This document shows, in pieces, positions 1 to 10,538 of a stretch of DNA of 64,000 nt. The position numbers were made by a program, and so were the translations under genes. Location: assembly GCA_022496805.1 (NCBI GenBank), contig CM040094.1:6409501-6473500 (forward strand), given 5' to 3'. Each line of letters begins with the position of its first letter. Position 1 is the stretch's first letter. Source of the DNA: Pohlia nutans (lineage: Eukaryota; Streptophyta; Bryopsida; Bryales; Mniaceae). The notes under the pieces were generated by a model, which was not told where the DNA came from, did no database searches, and saw nothing but the letters and a program-made list of their open reading frames with translations.

Positions 1-147
1 TCATGTTTTTTTTTAAAGCAAATTGAGTAGGTCCTATGTGAACTATTTTTTGTTTAAATGAATTTTGTTTTTAGAAACACATGCAATGTTCGTCACTGAT
101 TCTAGTGACATAAAATTTGGTCCCATTTGAATTGTGTTTTTCACAAG
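1..147 (+). repeat. TTAA-family MITE, subfamily P1, partial at window edge
   Basis: This stretch matches the interior of the repeat seen complete at 42407-42630 and 39169-39356: the shared order is 'gagtaggtcctatgtg', then 'acatgcaatgttc', then 'aaatttggtccca'. The left end lies outside the window and no right terminus is visible. No coding capacity. Confidence 0.6.
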
Positions 148-209
148 ACGAGACTTATTGCCGGGTATTGTACAGTGATCACAAAAGAATCATTTCTACA
201 TTTTCCTTA

Positions 210-557
210 GGGCCGCTTTACACTATGGCCGTTCAAATTGAGAGGCCGTGGGATTGAGAGTCCAAAATTTGTTGAGAGTCCAAAATAGGCAATAAAATAT
301 AGTTTTCATTTTTTATGAAAAGAAATCAACGACCTGTTGACCATAGTTTGAGTTTCCATTCCCGTTCGACTCAACTTCCTTTCGAGAGGCCATCACCTTG
401 ATCAAAAAGTACTACCACGTAGGCATTTTGAAAAGCGACGGCTGTTGGACTTTGGCCTTTAGAGTGAAGGGTCGAGAGGCCAAACTCATGGTTTCTTGCA
501 ATTTGATTGGTGGAAATCGACGGCCTCTCGACCTTCGGCCATAGTATGAAGCGACCC
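210..557. mobile_element. Tourist-like MITE with 3-bp TTA target duplication (family A, copy 1)
   Basis: A 348-bp element begins GGGCCGCTTTACACTATGGCC-like and ends with the inverted form (about 21 bp, a few mismatches). It is flanked by TTA at 207-209 and TTA at 558-560. Related copies are at 18049-19079 and 35583-35916. The 3-bp T-N-A duplication and G-rich ends fit PIF/Harbinger-type MITEs. Short reading frames here are products of the repeat and are not genes. Confidence 0.8.
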
Positions 558-779
558 TTAGTATGCTTGCAAATAGCGTCACAACAGAGTGGCACCTCCC
601 ATTCAAATCAAAACAAGGTTACCTGTATGTGAGTTCGACAATCACAGCTTCAAAGATATCCTGTAGTTTCTAGATTGTGAATTTGATGTTGTTTTGCATG
701 TTTGTGTAATATAATTAAAATTCCTTCTACAATATAGCTACTTCAGTGATGGATCTTTTATAACATCTAAATTACATGA

Positions 780-1990
780 AGATATTAGATATTGGAATTG
801 AGAAAAAGCTGGCTATGGTATTAACAACTCCACCAAAATTGACGTACAAGTATTAGAAAGACTTTGTAGCTTACAAACTAGCTTTAGAGCCGAGCTAATG
901 GCGATATGTACTACCAAATACCCAACAAACATGCCCACATATTTACAGATTGCCTCAACTGTTTATACATCTTCACGATACAACTTAAACATCCAACACT
1001 ACACACCAACCATTCTGATAAAACAATACTAACATCCACGGTAGAAATGCTACATAACCCAACACAAACCACCATCCCATACAAAATTCGCGCCCATGCC
1101 ACCATTGATGGCAATAAAGAGGCCAATAGACTTGCAAAAAATGGAACTAGAAAAGAATACAAGTTTGCTACAAAACCACACGAATTTGCACACTCTTCTC
1201 CGTATTACTATCAATAAGACGGATGACCTAGACCGGCTAAATGACCTAATAAAGGCCTAGTCAGATGCCTTGCAAAAAACTTAAAGAAATACAATCGCAA
1301 AAATAACTTATACATCATGGCTCAACGTTTCCTCAAAATTAGCAAATGGACAATGAACCCCAATATAGATAATAAAATCTCCAATGAATTTTTTCCAATC
1401 CCACAATAATAAACGTACAAAAAACAAGCCTATTAAAATTTTGTACTATCCAATACATGGGAAATGCTTGTAAATAACTATAATTTGGCATAGAAAGATT
1501 TCCTTCAATCACATGTCCATATACAACTCCCTAGATGCAGACACATAGCTCCATGTCCTCCTCAAATGCAACCAACACCATATACATATCTTTAGAGTCA
1601 AAAGGCATAATAAAGCAGTATGGGAACTAAGAAAACTAATTTTATCATTACGAAACTCTAGATGTTACACTTTCATGAATGTACACATTTAACAATATTC
1701 CACAAGAAAACACACTTCCTATGGCTCCTCTCATGCACTATGAAAGACAAAGATGTCATTGTAACGCTACATTGAAACAAGATATATTATGCATCAATGG
1801 ACTCCTTTATAAAAGCACCCCTCCACCCAATCCTAAACACATTCTCACCATACAATTCAGTGAATTCACATATTGCAATGAAATTTTTTCATGAGAAACA
1901 ATTGATAACAAAATACAAAAATATCAATTTTTCATTTGCAAGATGATAAACCAAGGGTAGAAAGTTGACTCACTCATTATCATAGCTAGT
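780..1990 (+). mobile_element. Decayed LINE (non-LTR retrotransposon) 3' part with RNase H domain
   Basis: Conceptual translation, with frame shifts, gives an RNase H-like segment: SFRAELMAI near 880-905, then HIFTDCLNCLY near 930-965, and RAHATIDGNKEANRLAK near 1090-1140. The order of acidic residues and the histidine motif matches the RNase H domain that follows reverse transcriptase in plant LINEs. Downstream, 1290-1900 contains further retrotransposon C-terminal-like blocks (for example KFCTIQYMGNAC near 1438-1473, QRCHCNATLKQDILCINGL near 1750-1805) in several frames with stops. The usual final acidic residue is Asn (EAN rather than EAD). The reverse transcriptase is absent, so this is a dead fragment. 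Which LINE clade it belongs to cannot be decided here. Confidence 0.6.
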
Positions 1991-2159
1991 ACTACTTATA
2001 TAAACAAAATGTTTAGAAATTATCAATATGGATGAATTTCTATATATTTATATAAAATTAAAAATAAAGTTAAATTTTAAAACTTACCAAAATTTTATAA
2101 ATAAATTCAATATTCAAAATTGATAGGACTTACTAAAATTAAATTATATATTATAAAAA

Positions 2160-2650
2160 AAGAAAAAGGATCAAAACATTTATGGCAAAAACATCATCAT
2201 TTTTTCAAAATTACACTTTTTTTTGTTAAAAGTGCACATGCAATATAAAAAGTGCACATGTTGAAATTTTCTACGTTTTAAAAAAGTGTAGTCGTATTTT
2301 ACCTATAAAGTGCCAAAACGGAATGTATGTTACATCAAAAAAAAATGAAATGCAAATTTTAGAGTGAGGTGGGTATGTTTCACTACCCTACTCCCCTCCC
2401 CCTTTTAAATTTAAAAAAAAAGAAAAAAAAAAAGTAGTGCAAACTTTAAAAGGGGGTGGGTATGTTCCCACTTCCCTCCTTAAAATTAAAAAAATGTAGC
2501 GTGAATTTTAAAGGGGGGTGTGTTTGTTCCCACCCCCTTCCTCTTTTTAATAAAAAGAAATGTGGGAGTGCACATACCACTAAAAAATAATGCACATGGC
2601 TATGTGCACTTTTAGCGAAACAAGTGTTTTAATAGTAATTTTTTTAACAA
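2160..2650. repeat. Low-complexity stretch with repeated C-rich/G-rich and 'gtgcacat' motifs
   Basis: Several A-tracts alternate with 'cccacccccttcc'/'aagggggtggg' runs. The motif aaaagtgcacatg occurs near 2237 and, inverted, near 2595-2620, so a degraded inverted-repeat element is possible. No gene is seen between 1995 and 3162. Confidence 0.4.
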
Positions 2651-3162
2651 TACAACAATGTTGAGGTATTCCACTTTGAAAAATTCTTATAGATAGAGTT
2701 TTATTCCATTTGACATGATAGAAAAAACGTACAAAGAACATATTACAAACATGTAAATTTTATCATGATGTGTTTTTTCATGTTTGTAATATATTGTTCG
2801 TACATTTTATATACGATAAACATACGTAAAACGTTTGTCAGACGTAATCACCCCTTTTCATCTAAACAACATACATAAAACATTGCAAAAACATGACTTG
2901 TCAAGTTTGTGATGTTATAGGTGGAAAAATGGCAGTTTAGGAAAATGAACCCTTTTTGCTAAGCTAGTGTCACTAGAAAAATACCCAAACATGTGGCTTA
3001 AACTCATGGCCATTTAATCCCTAAAGACCCGAGACTTTTTTCTTTGAAAAGACATCATTGCATTTGAAGTGCCATAGGTATAAATTGAAGTTATACCATA
3101 ATTTACTAGCAAATTCAACACCCAACTACTTGATATTTAATTATTTCTAAAAACATATTTAA

Positions 3163-3730
3163 CCCCTAAACGTTCTCACCCTTTTCAGATTTGACAGTTT
3201 TTAAAAGACGCATTATAAAATGCAACTAAGAGGGGTATTTTCAACTTGATGAATGAATAAGTTGTACATTATCTATTTCAGATTCTATCCATACACTTAG
3301 ATTTGCAATTGCTATCACCAATATTTGTGTATTAAATTTCAAACTTCAAATTTAACATTCTTTTGTGATATGATTACAAATAAGATATTGACAGTCTAAT
3401 AATGAAATTTGTTGTGATGATTGACATGTAATACTCTAAGTGTAATAATTTTTGGAGATTTTTTGGTTGCTTAATGTAAGTAGTTGACTTTTTTAAGAGC
3501 ACTTTTAGACTAAAATCTTTGAAATTTTGGGTGGGACATTACAATATGAAATGAGGCATAAAAATTTCAGGAATCGTCTCCTTTATAATCAGATCACTCA
3601 TGCACGGAGCTAACTCCTTATAAAAGTTTCAATAAAAACTCCACAATGCAAAAAGTGCATGATGGATGAGGAAAAAAGCTTTTAAATCCATACGAATCAT
3701 GCAAAATATGCATGGTTGGGCGGTTAGGGG
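3163..3730. mobile_element. TTAA-flanked MITE, subfamily P6, copy 1
   Basis: A 568-bp element flanked by TTAA at 3159-3162 and 3731-3734. It starts CCCCTAAACGTTCTC and ends GGGCGGTTAGGGG. A second copy of nearly identical length (567 bp) lies at 48472-49038 and a left-truncated one at about 43270-43780. No coding capacity. The TTAA duplication with CCC-starting ends is the signature of piggyBac-type (or Sola3-type) cut-and-paste elements. Confidence 0.8.
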
Positions 3731-3734
3731 TTAA

Positions 3735-4969
3735 GCAAAACAAGTATTCTCTGATTTTTTTTTCTTTCCTAACAATTTCTTTTTTTGAAAATTAATTTCC
3801 TGAAATTCAAGGCATCTATTTTTATAATAATTTCCTGCCGAATCTCCCAATAAACTACAATATATGGAAATCTAAGTCATACAATCTTATAGTAGACTTG
3901 TTTTAGATGATGTGAATCAAGCATGTACTCTTAAAGCTTCATGGATTGGAAGATCATATGTTTTGATATCAAAATTTGGTTCTAAAATTTGAATGTTGTT
4001 AATTTGGAGTTGAAATGCTATTTCCAAACCTTTTCTAATAAAATATTTTTCAACTACAAAGTTGTTTAACCATCTTAAAAAAAATTGTACTATAAAAATT
4101 CATGGAAAAACTTTGATGTGTCCAAAAATGGCCTTGCGATGTCAAAAAATGGCCCAAGTCTTAAAAAGCAAAAAATATCCAAAACCAAACCCTTTGTACT
4201 AAAACGCTTTTTAAATCTTCACAACACCTTGAACTGAAGCAAGATTTTTACTGCAAAAACAAGACTTGATTTAAAATCCAACCCAATAATTTCATTGAAA
4301 TCTGACACTAGATGAAGGAGAAACAACTCCTCAAAGTTTTAGTCATCCAAAGTGTCAAAAAATGACATTGAGCGCCATTAGTGGTTTACGTAAGTCTTGT
4401 GCTAATTATGAATAAGACCATTTATCATTATGGGAGATCCTAGTCGCTCTTTTGGAAATTCTTCTAGCACCTCTTGAAAATTTATAGAAAATCACATGAT
4501 TTAATTTAAATATATGATTCAATTTACCAAGAAGGGTGTTGATTTGTACACTTTCTTTTACACTATTTTTGATAAAACCAATGATTTACTTTTATTTTTA
4601 AAATTGGTTTAGCCCAATAAAAGTATCATAAAAAAAATTGGCCTAAACCAATGATTTGTTTTTCACTTTTCACTATCAAAAAATTTGTTAGTAAATTTTA
4701 ATGTTGAAAAAAGTTTTCAAAAAAAGTTGAATAATGAACCCAAGGGTGGTTGCAAGCTACGATCACCCAAGCTTTTTGTCGCGGTTTACAAATTGGTGCA
4801 CTTCCCCAATCTTTGAAAAATCATCAATAAATATTGAGATGGAATTTTGTGACGAAACAAATTGCATCATTTTTAGAATTTCAAAGTTAAAATGTCTACC
4901 ACAATAAATATTGCAAAATTTCAATCTCTCTATCCAAATTAAGCATTTCTACTTGGATTTGGTAGGGTA
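3735..4969. other. AT-rich intergenic DNA, no gene recognised
   Basis: No long open frame, no recognisable RNA gene and no clear terminal repeats were found. Short pieces resemble other repeats of the window. Confidence 0.5.
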
Positions 4970-5508
4970 TCGCTTGTCGAAAGCCCGGGTATGCAACTTC
5001 TATATTATATGGCCCTGATTATAATCACTTATAATGCGTTTTAATCCAATCTTAAGGGATATAATTTGTTTTAATGTAGAATAATCTTGTAGCCCTTTTA
5101 ACAAAGAATCCAAAAACGTACTTATGTACATGAAACAAATATTTTTGAAGACAATAATAGCATTGAAAACCTAATTATATGAGTTTTTTTAATACATGTA
5201 CTATAGGCCGAGCTAGGCAACTTTTGGGGCTTTCTAATAAAAGTTTAATTTTAACTAGACCCAACTTCTTTGTATGCATTTTTAGAAACTATGCATAGGT
5301 GTTTCAGTTCTTCATATATATTGTGAGTTTTTTTCTAAAATGTATGCTATTCAGCATTTTCTACAATTAATTTTCTTTTAATTGGTCTTCACCTAGCTTT
5401 TTGGTCTTTTTAATTTGATATAATTTTAACAAAAGCCGTCCTCTGAGTTGTTTTAATGCCGATGACCCCTATATATAATACAAGAGTTGCATACCAGGGG
5501 TCGAAAGT
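4970..5508. mobile_element. Inverted-repeat-bounded element (unclassified MITE)
   Basis: The left end carries 'cgggtatgcaacttctatat' and the right end carries the imperfect reverse complement ('atataatacaagagttgcat', then 'accaggggtcg'), about 35 bp with several mismatches. The interior is AT-rich and non-coding. No clean target duplication is evident. Confidence 0.5.
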
Positions 5509-6084
5509 GCACCTATTTTATAGGAAATGCTAGAAGGGGGTCAAATTTGAACTTCAAAAATTTATAGCAACATACCACAAGTGTGTTCAAAGCTACCATA
5601 TTTTATTTTATTTTGGTATTACGCATACTTACTTTCTAATTAATTGTTTTGTAATGTTTTTGTTTTTTAAGATTTTTGTGCAGTTAAAACTTTTTTTTGA
5701 ATTTTTTTTTTGGAAATGAAATAATGATTCAATTTCATAGGTGCGATATGAAATGCATTTTTCATAAAAACTAAATAAGGATGTTATGTAAAAAAGGCTC
5801 TAATTACCTCTACTGGGGAAAAAACAAAAAAGGGTGTTGAGTAAAGCCCAAAGTCTTGAAATTAACTTGACAATTGCTAAAGTGAAAGTATTAGCATAAA
5901 CCCTATTTGGGATGATGAAATTTTTGATCTAATTGAAAGTTGAGAGGTGCACATTACAACGCCAGTGCATGAGCTCGAGTGCATGAGCTGCATTGCGTTT
6001 AGTTGCACAAGCTGCACTCTCCACTTGGTAGACCGTAGCTTGCGATTACCCCCAATGAAAGTGTCATAAAAAATTATTGACTTT

Positions 6085-6586
6085 AAATTTTCTTATAAAA
6101 TTACATTAAGGTCTAAATAAAACTATGAAATGACTTAGATTTAATTTGGCTCACTCCTAAAATTTAAATAAAATTTATTGAATTTGTTTAAGGGAATCTA
6201 ATGTAGGAGGTATTTTATATAACTAAAAAAAAAATGCAATTAAATTTTTTCTGAAGACAAAAATTCCACATTCAAAAACAAGGTTGGAGGTTAAAACACC
6301 ATAATTAGTGAACAATTATCCAAATAAGAGGCAAATAGTAAAAAAAAAGTAATATCAAAAAGTTCAAATGAATGGGTTTTAAATTTTTTCTTTTACTTTA
6401 AAAATTTTAAAAAATAAACTTGTGAAGTTTGACAATATTTGTGACATTGCATTCAATACTAAAGAGCCAAAAAATACATGGCTTTTGCATTGTAGATTTA
6501 CTTTATTACATGATCCATCTTTTGCTTTTAATATTTATTATACCTCACAAAATTCAAACTTTTACTTTAAACTTGGAATATATATA
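6085..6586. repeat. Dispersed repeat shared with 14210-14640, interrupted by the pogo-like transposon
   Basis: Blocks such as 'ggaggttaaaacaccataa' and 'aacttgtgaagttt' recur in the same order at 14210-14640 with point changes. The pogo-like element begins at 6587, so the transposon landed in or at the edge of this repeat. Confidence 0.55.
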
Positions 6587-6886
6587 CCGTAGCCTCTACC
6601 AGATTTCGGCATTAAATAATTAATTATTTTTAAAAACGAAAACATTGAAATTTTCAGAGGATATGTGTTGAAATTTCATAAAATTGAATATAAGAAAGAA
6701 CGAAAAGACAAATAATTGCAAGTTTGAAGAGTCCCTCAAACTGTGAAGTCACATGGTCACAGTCTAATCTTGGAGTCTACCGGTAATCAAAGCAAGTTAA
6801 TGAGCATACAGTGAAGCACCTTACAACCGGCTTCTATCTCTAGTACATACAACAGACTATTCTAACAAAAGGGCTTGGAGATGCTG

Positions 6887-8725
6887 TCAGCTTGGTGGCG
6901 GGCGGGCTTGCTGATGCTGTCTTGCTAATCTTCGAAGCTTTCCTCCAATATTCCCAATCTGAGATCTGATCGTTGGAGTCAAACACTCTTGTAGTATCGA
7001 TTCAATATTGTCTTCAGGATCAACTTCGACCTCATCTTCCCCTTGATCGATTTCTACATTTTGAGTTTCAGAGTTTTGAAAAGAGAACAGTGAAGTCACA
7101 GCATTGACTTCTAGAGCAGAAATCTGGAAGGAGTGATCCCATGCTTGTAGTAAGCCACATTTCTCCCAACCCTTCTTGATCATTGTTGTTTTAGAACCTA
7201 GGGCTTCCCAAGCTGCATAGAGCCAACTGCAGAGGTGTGGCTTCAACGTAGTCATTCGAAAGTCAATTGTAGGCTTTTCTCCACTTAGAATCTGCTCCTT
7301 GATTACAGATGATGTCCACAGATTGAATTGCTTTGCAAAAGCATGCTTGAAAGGTCTTTGTAGAATAACATCTGCAGGTTGTAGCTTACTTGTACAATTT
7401 GCAGGGACAAAAATCAAGCAGATGCAAGGATGGTTTGTTTTCATCCACGTCAAGAATGAGCTACTCTTGTGCACACTCCATGAATCAATTAGCCACACCA
7501 TTTTTTGAGAACTTGGCAATGAGAGATTTGTAATCTGCTTCTCACGGTAAGGTAACAGCACCTCTTGCACAAACTGTTGACATGTTTCCAAAGTAGACCA
7601 ATGTGTGCTAGAGTAAGTGAGATGAAAGCTTGCAGCTAAACAATCTGACTTACCAATGCTTGGTTTTGGCAGGCAGCGTTTGGTAGTCCCTGTGAAGATA
7701 ACTTGGAGAGGTAAGAGAGTACCATCTGCTGCAGATGACACTGTAGCAGTAATTTGACGTTTATCCTCAAGTCCCAAGACCTTGATGTCCTTAGCTCCTC
7801 TCTTCTCCCATGTTCTTGATCCACCTGTAGGCACCAAATGTACACCTGTTTGATCCGTGTTGACCACTAGCTCATGTGGGATCTTATAAATACTTGCAAG
7901 GTAAGCAACACGGTATGCCATGTTCAATCCTTCTTCCTCCCACTTCTCTGGCAGTTTTGATGCTGCGGTGGTGCTAGATCTGTATGACCAACCCATCTCA
8001 CATTTCAAAAAACGCCTTGTCCAAGGTATGCTTACTTTGAAACCTCCTTTCTTTGCACTTTCTGACAGTAGATCTGGAGCTCTAGCTTCTATCAGACCAC
8101 GAATGATAGGTTGTACGATGGGTGCTGATAAGCCTTGGCCTGCCTCTCTAAGGTCTTTGAGAAGTGATATAATCTCTTGCTTGAGTCCCGGCCTTCGATC
8201 TAACGTAAGTGGACAATACGAGTGAGATGATACATTGGCCGATTCAATCTCAATGGCATCTTTGAACCTCTCTCGAAGTATGCCTGTTGGTGTGAACCAT
8301 GTGGCTAAAGAGTTCCTGCTAAGAGTCTCATATGGTCCTGTGGCTTGTCCAGGCAATCTGTAAGCTGTGCGCAAGTATCTCATGGCTTGTGTCAAGTTGC
8401 GATATCTTGTGACAACCTCCAAAATTGGAGGCCACAGATCCCTTGAAAACCAACTCATGTATGAGCCACGCTTCCTCTTCTTTGTTGATCTTGGTGATGC
8501 CTCATTGTCTGTTTCTTCCTTGATTTCTAAAAGAACCGGTTCAAGTTCTTTACGTGGCCTACCTGGTCGTCGTTTTAGCACCTTCTCTGACGTTGTACTG
8601 GTGTTGATAGATGCAGCGTACAAGTGCTCTGCAATGGCTTGCACCTCTCTTTGTTTTGAAGCTTCCATTGCTTCTACAGTACATGGCTTGAACAACTTAT
8701 CCAAGGTTTGTTGCTTTCGCTCCAT
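6887..8725 (-). CDS. pogo/Tigger-like DDE transposase (DDE_1 superfamily), 612 aa
   Basis: This intact single-exon coding region would catalyse excision and TA-targeted insertion of the surrounding transposon. The N-terminal part (residues 1-170) is basic, with an AT-hook-like KRRPGRPRK at 51-59 and a nuclear-localisation-like KKRKRG at 82-87. The catalytic core has NTDQTG (Asp291), WLIDSWSVHK (Asp414) and KLQPADV (Asp452), which I read as a D-D-D triad; the 37-residue spacing makes the third residue tentative. The C-terminus is acidic (about 555-590) then basic. The start at 8725 is the first ATG after a good acceptor on the minus strand (TTTTGCAG, cut between 8765 and 8764). A strong donor (AAG|GTAAGC) lies at 9882/9881, so exon 1 is probably a 5'UTR exon and the intron spans 8765-9882. 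Confidence 0.88.
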   Translation of the reverse strand: MERKQQTLDKLFKPCTVEAMEASKQREVQAIAEHLYAASINTSTTSEKVLKRRPGRPRKELEPVLLEIKEETDNEASPRSTKKRKRGSYMSWFSRDLWPPILEVVTRYRNLTQAMRYLRTAYRLPGQATGPYETLSRNSLATWFTPTGILRERFKDAIEIESANVSSHSYCPLTLDRRPGLKQEIISLLKDLREAGQGLSAPIVQPIIRGLIEARAPDLLSESAKKGGFKVSIPWTRRFLKCEMGWSYRSSTTAASKLPEKWEEEGLNMAYRVAYLASIYKIPHELVVNTDQTGVHLVPTGGSRTWEKRGAKDIKVLGLEDKRQITATVSSAADGTLLPLQVIFTGTTKRCLPKPSIGKSDCLAASFHLTYSSTHWSTLETCQQFVQEVLLPYREKQITNLSLPSSQKMVWLIDSWSVHKSSSFLTWMKTNHPCICLIFVPANCTSKLQPADVILQRPFKHAFAKQFNLWTSSVIKEQILSGEKPTIDFRMTTLKPHLCSWLYAAWEALGSKTTMIKKGWEKCGLLQAWDHSFQISALEVNAVTSLFSFQNSETQNVEIDQGEDEVEVDPEDNIESILQECLTPTIRSQIGNIGGKLRRLARQHQQARPPPS

Positions 8726-8941
8726 CTCTCACTCCTTAGCAACTTTAGATCACAATAAGTTTGTCTGCAAAATAACATGACATAGAACTCAACAACTCAT
8801 GCACATCCTTCATGAACATAGATCAGGTTCATAAAGTCACAACTACATTTTTATATATGAGTAGAATGAAGGTGTGTTCATGTACTCTTAAAAGCGTAAG
8901 CCCTTTACTACATTGCTGAGATTAATTGCTACACAATAGAG

Positions 8942-9318
8942 TTATCCGTAAAGTCACCTTGAATTTGAAGAATCAACAAAGAATTTCACTTTATCATACT
9001 CTTATTTGTTCACTCCAAATAGTTAAAAGGTGTGGAAGGTCTTGGTGGTTTACCGTATTATTATTAGGTGTGTAAGAGGTGTGTAAGAGCTTGGTGGTCT
9101 TCAAAAGTTTTCAAAAGTTTTTTGGCTTCACTCTTCGTGGTAAAAAACTTTTGAAAACTTTTAAAGACCACCAAGTTCTTACACACCTCTTACACACCTA
9201 ATAATAATAAACCACCAAGACCTTCCACACCTTTTAACTATTTGGACAGAACAAATAAGAGTATGATAAAGTGAAATTCTTTGTTGATTCTTCATATCCA
9301 AGGTGACTTTACGGATAA
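8942..9318. repeat. Long foldback (inverted repeat) inside the pogo-like transposon
   Basis: The left arm is about 8942-9121 and the right arm about 9143-9318, nearly perfect complements around a loop of about 20 nt ('ggcttcactcttcgtgg'). The ends read TTATCCGTAAAGTCACCTT and its inverse. It lies in the inferred 5'UTR intron of the transposase, so its transcript would fold into about 180 bp of double-stranded RNA. It may be a nested hairpin MITE; no clear target duplication was seen. Confidence 0.85.
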
Positions 9319-9404
9319 TTCTAATCTAACACTAATTTTTCAAAGATGCTCACATATTTATGACCTCAATTCCTACTCCATCTCAAAGTTTGATTGATCT
9401 TGTA

Positions 9405-9798
9405 GGAAACTTATTGAAGAGAAACAGCACATGAGGAGCGTGGAAAGACCGAAACGAATGGAAAGAATCATCAGGGAAGCACGCTCCATACCTGCTACAC
9501 CTCCGAAACGAAGCTCGGACGATTGCCCTGGTATTGTATTGTCACTTCCTGCATGAATCTTTGCTGCCGGTATGCACTCTGCATGTCACATTACACCTTC
9601 TGGCGATCAGAAAACAACAACCAAGTGAACAACGAACAAGCATTGAACCACTTGACAAACGTCAGACTCACATACCGGTACCTCACAGACCCTGCATCTG
9701 CTACCGTATTCCGATGGATACTTCAGGGAAGCATGTTCAAGTCAGACGTGGGTTGTTTCAACATGCTAATGGACGCATACGGGAAGAGCAGCAAATAG
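9405..9798 (+). pseudogene. Captured pentatricopeptide-repeat (PPR) gene fragment
   Basis: Two exon-like pieces read on the plus strand, opposite to the transposase. At 9405-9531 an open frame gives IEEKQHMRSVERPKRMERII then REARSIPATPPKRSSDDCPG, followed by a GT. At about 9660-9797 the frame gives VFRWILQGSMFKSDVGC then FNMLMDAYGKSSK, matching the first helix-turn-helix of a PPR motif (DV..FN.LMDAYGK.GK). It then meets a stop at 9796-9798. PPR proteins are organellar RNA-binding proteins hugely expanded in land plants. The piece lies between the transposon termini and in its inferred intron, so it is best read as a host gene fragment picked up by the element. Confidence 0.6.
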
Positions 9799-10074
9799 AT
9801 CAATCAGACAACTAAACACGAGCAGGTGAAGAGACTGTCATGTTCAAGCTAGATTACCATTAAATTTTTGCGAGAAGCTTACCTTCTGCTGCTGAGGAGG
9901 AACCGCATGAGGTTCAATATGAAACCCTAGTCTGCTGCTCAAGAATTGCTTGAACTGTTGTTGAATGAGAGGCCATGGGCTGCTGTTTGATGTGAAGCTT
10001 TGGGCTGTTGTTAGACGTGAAGCCTTGAGCTGCCGTTAAGATTCCAGATGTCACATTGTTATGATATGTTGCAG

Positions 10075-10165
10075 TTAAGTGGTAATGATGTTGAGGTTTG
10101 GTGGTGATGATGTGGAGTTTAGTGGTGATGATATGTGGTTTAGTGGTGATGATCTGTAGTTTACT
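10075..10165. repeat. Short minisatellite of about 21-28 bp units in the transposon end
   Basis: The block 'tttagtggtgatgat' recurs about four times with single-base changes. It lies in the inferred first (untranslated) exon of the transposase. Confidence 0.55.
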
Positions 10166-10538
10166 GGACTTGATTACCGGTACAATATTGGCAGTTACAA
10201 AAAATGACATAATTTACAATATCTGGTACCAAGAAACAAAGGAGTTAAAAAATGACGAAATTTCAACAAAAATTCGTCCTCAAATAACGAAAAATATGAA
10301 AATCTAAAAATAGCGTGACGAAATTTGTCCATGAAAAAAATAAAATATTTCGGTTTTACATTCACGAAATCTGGTAGAGGCTACGGTAAATACAATATGA
10401 GATATTTTACAAATACTGTTATCATATATATTATATATCTTTCATCAAGTTCTTACATTTCTATGATTGTTTAAATATTTGAAAAAAAGGTCATCAACCA
10501 TATTAACAAACTAAGTGCTTTTTGAACGATAAAATCAA

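Larger units (their letters stand above)
6587..10386 (-). mobile_element. Complete pogo/Tc1-mariner-like DNA transposon, 3.8 kb, TA target duplication
   Basis: Perfect 22-bp terminal inverted repeats lie at 6587-6608 (CCGTAGCCTCTACCAGATTT...) and 10365-10386. They are flanked by TA at 6585-6586 and TA at 10387-10388. Inside is an uninterrupted 612-codon DDE transposase on the minus strand, a likely 5'UTR intron, a 377-bp foldback (8942-9318), a captured PPR gene piece (9405-9798) and a short GGTGATGAT-rich minisatellite (10075-10165). TA duplication and the DDE_1-type transposase agree on the Tc1/mariner/pogo superfamily. Identical termini and an intact reading frame suggest recent activity. 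Confidence 0.9.

Noticed and set aside
371..606. Two minus-strand open frames (64 and 74 codons)
   Set aside because: They fall in the family A MITE, and the same frames recur in the other copies near 18062-18380 and 35816-36038.
7299..8780. Plus-strand frames opposite the transposase
   Set aside because: They are shadows of the 612-codon transposase, with no motifs of their own.
9523..9815. Independent small genes on the plus strand at 9523 and 9534
   Set aside because: Only the second half of one frame has PPR character; the starts are arbitrary and the piece lies inside a transposon, so it is a fragment.
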